The translations under genes were made by a program, and so were the position numbers. From NCBI GenBank assembly GCA_016288795.1, contig JAEELI010000017.1, forward strand, positions 21,856 through 85,855: a DNA stretch of 64,000 bases. Reading direction: 5' to 3'. Source of the stretch: Caryophanales bacterium (GTDB lineage Bacteria; Bacillota_I; Bacilli_A; RF39; UBA660). The stretch's first letter is position 1. Each line of letters opens with the position of its first letter. Shown here one piece after another: positions 34,370-42,365 of the stretch. Under the pieces are notes generated by a model that saw only the letters and a program-made list of their open reading frames with translations, was not told the origin of the DNA and searched no databases.

Positions 34370-35383
34370 ATGGAAAATAGAAAGAAAATAATCATTTATG
34401 CTTCAATAGTTTTTGTTAGTTTATTAATTTTAATAGTCGGATCTTCATATGCATATTTTAGTATTACGTCAACAAACAGTTTTGGAAGTAAAACGATAAG
34501 TGCATCAGCGCCAAATATAGGGAGTGTAATTCTAGTAGGAGATAATAACACAGTGTCACTTAATTTAAGTGCAGCAGATATGATGAAAAAAACATACAAT
34601 GTTTATTATTATGGAACAACTAGTGGAACAGCTTCAACCAATCGAACCAGTGTTCAAATAGCGCATACAGAAGTAAATGGCGAAGGATATTTTAATTGTA
34701 GTTACACATTACAAGCAACAAATTCAGGAACAAATAACTTGTATACAGCATTCCAAGGGTGGAGTGGCAAATCAACTGGCCAAATAGTTTTGACGGTAGG
34801 AGGGAATACATATGACTTTAATTCAGCCAATCTTTTTCCAAAAACAATACAAGGAACAACGTATGGAGCAACAAGTAGTAGTTCGAAAATAATAGAAGCT
34901 AGTCTAAAGTTTTTAAATAATAATGTTGATCAAAGTGTATTAAAAAATAAAGATATCACAATAACATTGACAGCAACAAGCTTTAGTTGTTCGATAGCAG
35001 ATGGACCATATTATTATGTGTTTGATTCGACAAGGCCATCATATAATTTTATGTCTGTCCCATTAGAAAGTAATAGTGGGTTAGATTATTATATGATTGG
35101 AGATAATAATGGCGACTATTCAATGGTATGTGGAGTATTTAGTGGAACAGAATATTGTGTCCAACCAAACTCATGGAGTAATGTAAGCACAATAAAATCC
35201 GAAATGGAAGCCTTAGGAGCAACATGTGATTCATACATGTTAGAAGGCGGTGTTTTAGCCTGTTATAATGATTCGGTCTTTTGCAATGTCAGTTTTGATG
35301 GCTTCGTGGTATGCGGCTCTATGTCGGCCGGTGATTATTGTCGCATCGAATCTTCTCGTGGTGTTGCGGGATGCGCTGACTAA
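34370..35383 (+). CDS. Membrane-anchored surface protein with GC-rich, cysteine-rich C-terminus
   Basis: The 337-residue protein starts MENRKKIIIYAS and has one N-terminal transmembrane helix ending SSYAYFS. A beta-rich extracellular body follows (two large segments, about 30-235). The C-terminal region has VCGVFSGTEYC near 250 and a cysteine-rich end (five cysteines spaced 6, 9, 8 and 10). It is a paralog of the protein at 51642, alike over the whole length but divergent at the C-terminus. The start at 34370 follows GGAGG; an earlier ATG at 34289 lies within a hairpin. From about 35249 the codons become pyrimidine-ending (35 of 44), and bases 35341-35415 are 55% G+C (41 of 75), unlike the rest of the gene. 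The function is unknown; see findings. Confidence 0.75.
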   Translation: MENRKKIIIYASIVFVSLLILIVGSSYAYFSITSTNSFGSKTISASAPNIGSVILVGDNNTVSLNLSAADMMKKTYNVYYYGTTSGTASTNRTSVQIAHTEVNGEGYFNCSYTLQATNSGTNNLYTAFQGWSGKSTGQIVLTVGGNTYDFNSANLFPKTIQGTTYGATSSSSKIIEASLKFLNNNVDQSVLKNKDITITLTATSFSCSIADGPYYYVFDSTRPSYNFMSVPLESNSGLDYYMIGDNNGDYSMVCGVFSGTEYCVQPNSWSNVSTIKSEMEALGATCDSYMLEGGVLACYNDSVFCNVSFDGFVVCGSMSAGDYCRIESSRGVAGCAD

Positions 35384-35398
35384 GTCGGCATTCTCGAT

Positions 35399-35416
35399 AG
35401 TCTTCGCGCTACCGTT
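35399..35416. repeat. Right arm of the imperfect inverted repeat
   Basis: AGTCTTCGCGCTACCGTT is the inverted partner of 34188-34204. It lies 15 bases after the stop codon of the surface-protein gene, inside the GC-rich stretch. Confidence 0.55.
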
Positions 35417-35451
35417 TCATTTTCTTAATCAAATAATATATAATTCTATTC

Positions 35452-35479
35452 TTGCATAAAAAATAAATTGTGCTATAAT
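35452..35479 (+). promoter_or_regulatory. Promoter of the thrS operon
   Basis: TTGCAT (35452-35457), 16-base spacer, TATAAT (35474-35479) with TGC before it (extended -10). Transcription should start near 35486, just upstream of the T-box. Confidence 0.7.
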
Positions 35480-35485
35480 TATTTA

Positions 35486-35695
35486 TAGATTTTATTTAAA
35501 TATTTTGATTAGGACAAGATTATTATTGATTTTATTTAGCGAGATTGCAAATGGTGAAAGGCAATTATAAATAGATAATAGTTACTACCTATGAATTGAA
35601 CTCGAAAGAGATTTCCGGTGAAAACCGTTATAGTAATTAAGAAAAATAAAGGGATGGTACCGTGCATATGCACTCCTTAGGAATCATCCTTTTTT
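35486..35695 (+). promoter_or_regulatory. T-box leader, probably threonine-specific
   Basis: The conserved T-box GGTACCGTG lies at 35656-35664, between the arms of a terminator (35648-35656 with 35685-35693, T-run after). Upstream, GAACTCGAAAGAG matches the Stem II region. Stem I closes by TAGG (35510-35513) with CCTA (35588-35591). Directly above that helix the 3' strand reads ACT A (35584-35587), the expected place and context of the specifier codon, and ACT codes for threonine. Uncharged tRNA-Thr should stabilise the antiterminator and switch on the two downstream genes, the second of which is thrS. Confidence 0.92.
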
Positions 35696-35714
35696 ATTTG
35701 TTATGGAGGGTATT

Positions 35715-36140
35715 ATGAAAGAAGACAAAAAGAGAGTAAATAGTGAATTAGAAAGACAAAGAGATGAATTAAGAGAATTTAGACGTGTTCTAGCAAGATT
35801 AAAGGATGTAGAAAGAGAAAGAAGATTAAGAGAATCGTCGGCATTAAGCCCAGAATATGACTACTTAGAAATTGATGAGGATGGTTATTTATTAATCCCT
35901 TATAGCACAAATGGGAAAGATACCTATACATACGATAAAGTTCTTGCTGCAGGTATGGAACTAGGAAAAGAATATATGAAATTGGCTGAAGATCAATATG
36001 GTTTTTTACCACTATATAAAGCCATAAATGAGATAAATGCTAGAGTTGGCAGAAAACCATCTTATGATAACAAAGCTTTTGTTAAAGAGATGGAAAGAGT
36101 TAATAATTTTATGGATACGAAAGGAGTAAATAAGTTATGA
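35715..36140 (+). CDS. Small soluble protein of unknown function in the thrS operon
   Basis: The 141-residue protein starts at the ATG after GGAGGG; the ATG at 35703 precedes that site. The N-terminal 45 residues are a highly charged, probably coiled-coil helix rich in Arg and Glu. The remainder is mixed, with DYLEIDEDGYLLIPYS in the middle and a helical end. I recognise no family. Its stop overlaps the thrS start (ATGA), so the two are translationally coupled and share the T-box control. That placement suggests a role tied to threonine supply or to ThrRS, but nothing in the sequence shows it. Confidence 0.7.
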   Translation: MKEDKKRVNSELERQRDELREFRRVLARLKDVERERRLRESSALSPEYDYLEIDEDGYLLIPYSTNGKDTYTYDKVLAAGMELGKEYMKLAEDQYGFLPLYKAINEINARVGRKPSYDNKAFVKEMERVNNFMDTKGVNKL

Positions 36141-37900
36141 TAAATATTAAAGAAGATGAAAAACTAAATATAATGAATCACTCTTGTGCCCATTTAATGG
36201 CTCAAGCAGTTAAACATTTATATCCAAATGCTAAGTTCTGGGTTGGACCAGTAATTGAAGATGGATTTTACTATGATATAGATTTAGACGGAGAGGTAAT
36301 TACTGAAGAAGATTTGCCAAGAATTGAAAAGGAAATGAAAAAAATAAGTAAAGATGGCAAAAGAATTGTTCGTCATGAAATATCAAAAAGTGAAGCTTTA
36401 GAAATGTTTAAAGATGATCCATATAAAGTTGATTTAATTAGTCACATGGATGAAGATAATACAGTTATATCTTGTTATTCACAAGGCGATTTTACTGACC
36501 TTTGTCGTGGACCACACCTTGAGTCAGTAAAAGAATTAAAATACTTTAAATTATTAAAATTCAGTGGAGCATATTGGAAAGGCGATTCTAAAAACAAAAT
36601 GTTACAAAGAATTTATGGAGTATGCTTTGATACTGAAGAAAGATTAAATGATCATTTAAGAGAATTAGCTGAGAGGGCCGAAAGAGATCATAGAAAAATA
36701 GGAAAAGATTTAAGTATATTTATGTCTCATGATTTAGTTGGTAAAGGAATGCCTCTTTGGTTGCCTAATGGTGCAATTATTCGTAAAAACTTAGAAAACT
36801 ATATTTATGAAAAAGAACAAAAATTAGGATATATGCATGTATATACACCATGTGTAGGAACTGTGGATCTTTATAAAACTTCAGGTCACTGGGATCATTA
36901 TAAAGAGAATATGTTCCCTAAGATGCAAGTTGATGAAGAAGAATTTGTTCTTAGACCAATGAATTGTCCTCATCATATGTTAATTTATAGTAATGAATTA
37001 CATTCTTATCGTGATTTGCCCATTAGAATTGGAGAATTTGCTACTGATTTTAGATATGAAGCCAGTGGCGCAGTTAAGGGTCTTGAAAGAGTAAGATGTA
37101 TGTGTCAAAATGATGCTCACCTTTTTGTAACTCCTGAACAAATTGGTGAAGAATTTAAGCGCGTTGTTGAACTAATTTTAGATGTATATAAAGATTTTGG
37201 AATTAAAGACTACAAGTTTAGACTATCTTTAAGAGATCCAGAAGATAAAGAAAAGTATTTTGATGATGATAATATGTGGAATGAAGCAGAAAGTAAACTT
37301 CGTGAAGTCCTAGACTCATTTGATATAAAATACTACGAAGCAATTGGTGAAGCGGCATTCTATGGACCTAAATTAGATGTTGAAGTCAAACCAGCAGTTG
37401 GTCCAGAGATAACTTTATCTACATGTCAATTAGATTTTTTACTTCCAAGAAGATTTGAATTGTCTTATATAGATAGTGAAGGAAATAAAAAGACTCCAGT
37501 AGTTATTCACCGAGCTATTTTTGGAACATTTGATAGATTTACGGCCTTTATTTTAGAAGAAACAAAGGGTGCTTTACCACTATGGTTGTGTCCAACTGAA
37601 GTTAATATTATTCCAGTAAATAATGAATATCACTTAGAATATGCAAAAAAGATCTATAAAGAATTAAGTGATAATAAAATTCGTGTTAAATTAGATGATC
37701 GTAATGAAAAACTATCATATAAAATGCGTGAAAGTAGTATAAAGAAAGTTCCTCTAACTTTAATTTTGGGAGATAAAGAAAAAGAAAATGGAACTGTTAG
37801 TTTTAGAAGATTTGGGTCTCAAGAGACCACTACAGTAAAATCACAAGAATTCTTAGAGAAAGTATTAGATGCTAAGGCTAAGAGAATTCAAAATATATAA
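36137..37900 (+). CDS. thrS: Threonyl-tRNA synthetase lacking the TGS domain
   Basis: ThrRS charges tRNA-Thr. The 587-residue protein begins almost at the editing domain (NHSCAHLMAQAVKHLYP, with HxxxH, and LCRGPHL near 124). The class II catalytic core follows, with MNCPHH, FRYEASGAVKGLERVRCMCQNDAHLF around motif 2 (here as adjacent blocks) and motif 3 VVIHRAIFGTFDRF near 455. The anticodon-binding domain completes it from about residue 485. The usual N-terminal TGS domain of about 60 residues is missing, and no TGS-like text lies upstream. Zinc ligands Cys and two His are present. Expression is governed by the T-box. Confidence 0.95.
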   Translation: MINIKEDEKLNIMNHSCAHLMAQAVKHLYPNAKFWVGPVIEDGFYYDIDLDGEVITEEDLPRIEKEMKKISKDGKRIVRHEISKSEALEMFKDDPYKVDLISHMDEDNTVISCYSQGDFTDLCRGPHLESVKELKYFKLLKFSGAYWKGDSKNKMLQRIYGVCFDTEERLNDHLRELAERAERDHRKIGKDLSIFMSHDLVGKGMPLWLPNGAIIRKNLENYIYEKEQKLGYMHVYTPCVGTVDLYKTSGHWDHYKENMFPKMQVDEEEFVLRPMNCPHHMLIYSNELHSYRDLPIRIGEFATDFRYEASGAVKGLERVRCMCQNDAHLFVTPEQIGEEFKRVVELILDVYKDFGIKDYKFRLSLRDPEDKEKYFDDDNMWNEAESKLREVLDSFDIKYYEAIGEAAFYGPKLDVEVKPAVGPEITLSTCQLDFLLPRRFELSYIDSEGNKKTPVVIHRAIFGTFDRFTAFILEETKGALPLWLCPTEVNIIPVNNEYHLEYAKKIYKELSDNKIRVKLDDRNEKLSYKMRESSIKKVPLTLILGDKEKENGTVSFRRFGSQETTTVKSQEFLEKVLDAKAKRIQNI

Positions 37901-37903
37901 TAG

Positions 37904-37928
37904 AACTCTACATAAGTAGAGTTTTTTT
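37904..37928 (+). terminator. Terminator after thrS
   Basis: AACTCTAC (37904-37911) with GTAGAGTT (37916-37923), ATAA loop, T-run to 37928. Confidence 0.85.
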
Positions 37929-37936
37929 AATTTCTA

Positions 37937-37945
37937 TGCTATACT
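37937..37945 (+). promoter_or_regulatory. Extended -10 promoter of the suf operon
   Basis: TGCTATACT, 19 bases before sufC. The -35 position falls in the thrS terminator and is not a consensus hexamer. Confidence 0.45.
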
Positions 37946-37963
37946 ACATGTTAGGTGGTTTTT

Positions 37964-38725
37964 ATGTTGCAAATATGTTCTTTAGATGTATCTGTAGATA
38001 ATAAAAAATTATTTGAAAATATCAATTTAACTATAAATGATAATGAAATACACGTTTTTATGGGACCTAATGGTGTAGGTAAAAGTAGTATTGCTAATGT
38101 TATTATAGGTAATCCTAATTATAAAGTTAAAGGTAAGCTTATTTATAATAATGAAGATATTACTAATCTATCTATAGAAGAACGTAGTAAAAAAGGTATC
38201 TATCTAATTAGTCAAACCCCAATAGCAATTGAGGGGGTAACTAATGCCGAGATGCTTAGATTAGCTGTGTCTGAAAAGAATAAAAAACCAGTAAACATAT
38301 TTGATTTTAATAAAGAATTAGAAAGTATTTGTGATTCTTTAGAACTAGATAAGAGTTTTATTCATAAAGATATTAATGTTGGAGCATCTGGCGGAGAAAG
38401 AAAAAAAATAGAGCTAATGCATATGTGGATGCTAAAACCATCATTAGTTATTTTAGATGAAATAGACTCAGGATTAGATGTAGATGCAACTAAATTAGTT
38501 GCTAAATCTATAAAAGAATATCAAGCAAAATATAAAGCTTCCATAATAATCATTACTCACAATAGTGCTTTAATAAATACTTTTGATAATTATTTTGTCC
38601 ATTTATTTGAAAATTCTTCTTTAGTTAAATCTGGAGATAAGAAATTAGCTAAAGAAATATTATCTAAAGGATTTAAAGAATTATCTAATTCATTTGTTAT
38701 AAGTGAGAATGATGAAAATGAATAA
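37964..38725 (+). CDS. sufC: Fe-S cluster assembly ATPase SufC
   Basis: SufC is the ABC-type ATPase that powers the SufBD scaffold in iron-sulfur cluster assembly. The 253 residues contain the Walker A MGPNGVGKSS (about 32-41), a Q-loop in LISQTP, the SufC-type signature GASGGERKK (about 140-148) in place of LSGGQ, Walker B LVILDEIDSGLDVDA and the switch ITHN. The ATG at 37964 follows AGGTGG; the GTG at 37955 overlaps it. It is the first gene of a compact suf operon. Confidence 0.95.
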   Translation: MLQICSLDVSVDNKKLFENINLTINDNEIHVFMGPNGVGKSSIANVIIGNPNYKVKGKLIYNNEDITNLSIEERSKKGIYLISQTPIAIEGVTNAEMLRLAVSEKNKKPVNIFDFNKELESICDSLELDKSFIHKDINVGASGGERKKIELMHMWMLKPSLVILDEIDSGLDVDATKLVAKSIKEYQAKYKASIIIITHNSALINTFDNYFVHLFENSSLVKSGDKKLAKEILSKGFKELSNSFVISENDENE

Positions 38726-39371
38726 ATTATTAGTAAGTGATGTTATTGATTTGAAAAGTGGTTCTTATGTACTGGAATGTCAAAGTAAGAACTTAGATAT
38801 AAATATCGATGGGGATGTAACCATCTATTTGCTCAATGAAAAGATGGATAACATAAGTATTAATGTAAAAGATAATAATATATTACACTTATATATGTTT
38901 AATAATGAATTAAATAATGATTTAAAAGTTATAATTAATCAAAATAATAATTCTAAAGTTTATTATAATGAATCATATTTAAATAGCCATGATAGAAAAT
39001 TAATAATAGATAATAATATGCTAGGTTCTAATAATGAATCAATAATTAGTATTAGAAATATATCTAATAAAGGTGATAGTTCAATAATAGTTAATGTTTT
39101 GGTAGATAAGAAAACTATTAATAATATTGCTTTAGAAAGTATAAAAGGAATTAATAATGGGGGATATGTTCATGTTGAACCTAATATCATTTGTTTAAGC
39201 AACGAAGTATCTGCTAATCACTTAACTACCATAGGATCTTTAGACCCAGATAGCATTAATTACTTAGTTAGTAAAGGCATTAGTCTAACTAATGCCCAAG
39301 AATTATTACTTAATGGTTTTATTTATAGCAATATGGATGAATATATAAAAAAGAATAATGGAGGTGAATAA
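38718..39371 (+). CDS. sufD: Short SufD/SufB-like scaffold protein
   Basis: The C-terminal third is clear SufB/SufD: HVEPNIICLSNEVSANHLTTIG, then LDPDSINYLVSKGISLTNAQELLLNGF. The preceding region has the repetitive beta-strand text of the SufBD right-handed helix. Total length is about 217 residues, roughly half that of normal SufD (about 430) or SufB (about 465), so the N-terminal helical part and part of the core are missing. The start is uncertain: ATGs at 38709, 38712 and 38718 are all in frame, and I chose the one best spaced from GTGAGA. It overlaps the end of sufC. Confidence 0.82.
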   Translation: MNKLLVSDVIDLKSGSYVLECQSKNLDINIDGDVTIYLLNEKMDNISINVKDNNILHLYMFNNELNNDLKVIINQNNNSKVYYNESYLNSHDRKLIIDNNMLGSNNESIISIRNISNKGDSSIIVNVLVDKKTINNIALESIKGINNGGYVHVEPNIICLSNEVSANHLTTIGSLDPDSINYLVSKGISLTNAQELLLNGFIYSNMDEYIKKNNGGE

Positions 39372-40568
39372 ATGCATAGAGATGATTTTCCTTTATTAAA
39401 GAAGGATATAATATATTTTGATAATGGGGCAACTACTTTAAAGCCTCAAGCAGTTATTAACAAAATAAAAGATTATTATGAGAATTATAGTTCTAACATT
39501 CATCGCGGAGATTATGATATATCTTATAAAGCCGAATTAGAGTATGAAAATGCAAGAGAGTTAGTTAAAGAGTTTATTGGGGCTAAGAGAAAAGAAGAAA
39601 TAATATGGACATCCGGCACTACCGATAGTATTAACTTAGTTGTTAATGGATTCTTTGCTAAAAACTTAGAAAAAGGAGACGAAATAGTAATCACTAAATC
39701 AGAACATGCATCTAATGTTATGCCTTGGTTCAGAGTAGCTATGGCTACCGGGGCAGTTATTAAGTATATTCCTTTAGATGAAAATAATTTTGTTACTTTA
39801 GATAATTTGAAAAAAATAGTTACACCAAGAACAAAAGTTATAAGCATTGCTGATATTACTAATGTTATCGGAGATATAAGACCTGTTAAAGAAATATGCG
39901 AGTATGCTCATGAAAATGATATTTTTGTTGTTGTAGATGGTGCTCAAAGTGTTGGCCATATGAAATGTGATGTTCAAAAAACTGATGTAGATTTTTATGC
40001 TTTTTCTGCTCATAAAATGCTAGGCCCTACAGGCGTTGGAGTTTTATATGGTAAATATGAATTATTAAAAGATTTAGAACCAGTAAATTTAGGAGGAGGA
40101 ATGAATGAATCATTTATATCACCTGAAGAAATGGTTTTAAAAGAAATACCAACTCGTTTTGAAGCAGGAACTCCAAATATTGCTGGAGTTATTGGGTTTG
40201 GCGAATCTATTAAGTATATAAATAGTATAGGAATAGATATTATTCATAAAAGAGAAAAAGAACTAAGAGACTATTTAATAGATAAACTAGTGCAAATACC
40301 TCATATAGATATTCTAAATATAGAATCAGATTCTGGTATTGTATCATTTAATGTAGAAGGCATATTTGCTGAGGATGTAGCATATTATCTAAATAAATAT
40401 AATATATGTGTTAGAGCAGGCAATCATTGTGCTAAATTAACTAAAGATATCTTTGGCTTTGCAAACTCTATTAGAGTTAGTTTATATTTCTATAACACAG
40501 AAAGTGAAATAGATACTTTAGTAGATTTATTAAAAGATAAAGATAAGATTATGAAAGAGATGTTATAA
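39372..40568 (+). CDS. sufS: Cysteine desulfurase SufS
   Basis: SufS is a PLP enzyme that takes sulfur from cysteine for Fe-S assembly. The 398-residue protein has YFDNGATTLKP near the start, SEHASNVMPW, VVVDGAQSVGH, the PLP lysine 215 in SAHKMLGPTGVG and the catalytic Cys 353 in RAGNHCAKL. This is the type II (SufS/CsdA) arrangement. Its ATG directly follows the stop codon of the gene before, with GGAGGTGA as ribosome binding site. The next gene, sufU, is its usual sulfur-acceptor partner in Firmicutes. Confidence 0.96.
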   Translation: MHRDDFPLLKKDIIYFDNGATTLKPQAVINKIKDYYENYSSNIHRGDYDISYKAELEYENARELVKEFIGAKRKEEIIWTSGTTDSINLVVNGFFAKNLEKGDEIVITKSEHASNVMPWFRVAMATGAVIKYIPLDENNFVTLDNLKKIVTPRTKVISIADITNVIGDIRPVKEICEYAHENDIFVVVDGAQSVGHMKCDVQKTDVDFYAFSAHKMLGPTGVGVLYGKYELLKDLEPVNLGGGMNESFISPEEMVLKEIPTRFEAGTPNIAGVIGFGESIKYINSIGIDIIHKREKELRDYLIDKLVQIPHIDILNIESDSGIVSFNVEGIFAEDVAYYLNKYNICVRAGNHCAKLTKDIFGFANSIRVSLYFYNTESEIDTLVDLLKDKDKIMKEML

Positions 40569-40996
40569 TGAATTCAGAAGTAAAAAGAGAAATAATATTA
40601 GAGCATTTTCAAAATCCTATGAATAAAGAAGAAGTTCAAGATGATAATTATGTTTTAATAAATAGTTCTAATCCTAATTGTATAGATAATATTAATTTAT
40701 ATATATTATTTGATAATAATTGTATTAAAGATATAAAGTTTATGGGAGAAGCTTGTGCAATATCAACGGCATCAACATCTATTATGATTAAGAATTTAAT
40801 AGGTAAAAGTTTAGTTGATGCTAAAGAATATATTAATAATTTTTATAATATGTGTGATGAAGAAGAATATAAAGAAGATTTATTAAATGAAGGCTTAGCT
40901 TTTTCAGAGATATATAAACAATCTAATCGTAAAAACTGTGCTTTACTACCATACAAAGCAATATTGAAAGCAATAGATGAGTATGAAAAAAAGTAA
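40568..40996 (+). CDS. sufU: SufU sulfur-transfer protein
   Basis: SufU is the zinc protein that accepts sulfur from SufS in Firmicutes. The 142 residues retain the three zinc cysteines and the aspartate: NPNCIDN near residue 36 (usually NPTCGD), GEACAIS near 65 and RKNCALLPY near 121. Glycine after the first cysteine is changed to isoleucine, a mild departure. The ATG overlaps the last base of the sufS stop. A different small protein follows; no sufB is found after sufU as it is in B. subtilis sufCDSUB. Confidence 0.93.
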   Translation: MNSEVKREIILEHFQNPMNKEEVQDDNYVLINSSNPNCIDNINLYILFDNNCIKDIKFMGEACAISTASTSIMIKNLIGKSLVDAKEYINNFYNMCDEEEYKEDLLNEGLAFSEIYKQSNRKNCALLPYKAILKAIDEYEKK

Positions 40997-41549
40997 ATTA
41001 ACAATTCTATTAATAATAATTATTATTGGTTTAATAGTATATATTCTATATGATAAAGGAATTATTTTTAATAATACAAAAGATATTATTTCTATCCAAA
41101 ATAATCTTATAGATGAAATAGAATTAGACTATATGAGTGTTGAACTTTATAGTGATGGAAATAGTTATATTAAAGTATTGTCTAAAGAAGAAATAAATAA
41201 TTTAGATCTAAACAGTAGCTTAAAAGAAAGATTAATAAAATTGTATGATAAAGCATTATTATTAGAACCTCAAGTTGATTTTCAACTAAAGGGATATAAA
41301 ATAAAAGTGGATGATAAGATAAGTAAGATTAGAAAATATGAGACTGAAGATAATATTTATATAATTTTTATTAAAGAAAATGGTTATTTTGGAGTTCTAA
41401 ATTATACTGATTACTATGATTTATTGTCTACTGAAGTATTAGATAATTATAAAAATATTAAGAATGTTGTAGATTTAAAAGACGGAAAAATATATTATCA
41501 AGATGGAAGTAATGAATATATAGTAATTAATTATGATAATAGTTTATGA
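40983..41549 (+). CDS. Single-pass membrane protein of unknown function at the end of the suf operon
   Basis: The 188-residue product starts MKKSKLTILLIIIIIGLIV, a transmembrane anchor, followed by an extracytoplasmic region of about 160 residues with alternating strands (VELYSDGNSYIKVL, YGVLNYTDYYD-like text near the end). No family is recognised. The gene overlaps the end of sufU by 14 bases, with a poor ribosome binding site, so translation is probably coupled. Nothing in it resembles an Fe-S or sulfur-transfer protein. Confidence 0.6.
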   Translation: MKKSKLTILLIIIIIGLIVYILYDKGIIFNNTKDIISIQNNLIDEIELDYMSVELYSDGNSYIKVLSKEEINNLDLNSSLKERLIKLYDKALLLEPQVDFQLKGYKIKVDDKISKIRKYETEDNIYIIFIKENGYFGVLNYTDYYDLLSTEVLDNYKNIKNVVDLKDGKIYYQDGSNEYIVINYDNSL

Positions 41550-41584
41550 CATAAAAAAAGAGATTAAATCTCTTTTTTTATGTC
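41548..41584. terminator. Bidirectional terminator, 17-bp perfect stem
   Basis: 41548-41564 pairs with 41568-41584 around a TAA loop, with A- and T-runs in the arms. It separates the convergent suf-operon tail and the aquaporin gene. Confidence 0.85.
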
Positions 41585-42241
41585 TTAGTCTTTATTTAAA
41601 AATTTATAGACTAATGTGGCAAGAGCAGAACCAACTAAAGGCGCTACTATAAATACCCAAACTTGTTTAATGGCCTTGCCACCCAAGAAAATAGCTGGCG
41701 CTAAACTTCTAGCTGGATTAACTGATGTTCCAGTTAGGTTAATACCTATTAAATGAACTAGAGTTAATGTTAATCCAATAACTATACCAGAAACTTTAGC
41801 GTTTTTATCATCACTAGTTACACCAAGAATTGTATATATAAATACAAATGTTAATACACACTCAGTAATTAGTGCTCCAACTAAGTTAATGTTATTAGCG
41901 CTTAGACTGCCATATCCATTAGCGCCTAGGTTTAATACACCTATATTGCTATTAGAAAGAATTAAGCAAAGAAGAGAAGTTCCTAAGATTGCTCCTAATA
42001 CTTGAGCTATAACATAGAAAATAAAATCTTTGCCTTTTAATTTCTTACTTAAAAGCATAGCTAAAGATACTGCAGGGTTAATATGGCAACCAGATATTGG
42101 GCCAATTACATAAGCGCATGCAACTATTACTAGACCAAAAGCTAAAGCAGTTGCAACAACATTACCAGTTAGAACAGCAACACCAGTTCCGAATAAAACA
42201 AGTATACATGTTCCAATAAACTCAGCAATATATTTCTTCAA
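41585..42241 (-). CDS. MIP-family aquaporin (AqpZ-like)
   Basis: A six-helix channel of 218 residues. Both NPA boxes are present, HINPAVSLAML near residue 57 and SVNPARSLAP near 180. The AEFIGTCILVLFGTG opening and short loops are like AqpZ water channels rather than GlpF glycerol facilitators, which have longer loops. The text GTSVNPARSLAPAIF is typical of AqpZ. Substrate selectivity still needs the other pore residues. The TTG at 42241 follows AAAGGAG by seven bases, whereas the GTG at 42259 lies before that site. Confidence 0.88.
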   Translation of the reverse strand: MKKYIAEFIGTCILVLFGTGVAVLTGNVVATALAFGLVIVACAYVIGPISGCHINPAVSLAMLLSKKLKGKDFIFYVIAQVLGAILGTSLLCLILSNSNIGVLNLGANGYGSLSANNINLVGALITECVLTFVFIYTILGVTSDDKNAKVSGIVIGLTLTLVHLIGINLTGTSVNPARSLAPAIFLGGKAIKQVWVFIVAPLVGSALATLVYKFLNKD

Positions 42242-42263
42242 AATAAGTTCTCCTTTCACTTAA

Positions 42264-42292
42264 ATTGTATAATCAATTATTTTGTATGTCAA
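42264..42292 (-). promoter_or_regulatory. Promoter of the aquaporin gene
   Basis: Minus strand: consensus TTGACA (42292-42287), 17-base spacer, TACAAT (42269-42264). Confidence 0.8.
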
Positions 42293-42308
42293 TATTTGTC
42301 AAATATAT

Positions 42309-42337
42309 TTGACTTTATAATAATACTATTTTAAGAT
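42309..42337 (+). promoter_or_regulatory. Promoter of the AMP-binding C-domain gene
   Basis: TTGACT (42309-42314), 17-base spacer, TAAGAT (42332-42337). It is divergent from the aquaporin promoter 17 bases away. Confidence 0.65.
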
Positions 42338-42365
42338 AAAGTATAAATGTTATGAAGGAGCAATT

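Noticed and set aside
35268..35459. Open frame across the GC-rich end of the surface-protein gene
   Set aside because: It arises because stop codons are rare in the GC-rich stretch. It has no ribosome binding site and runs into the thrS promoter.
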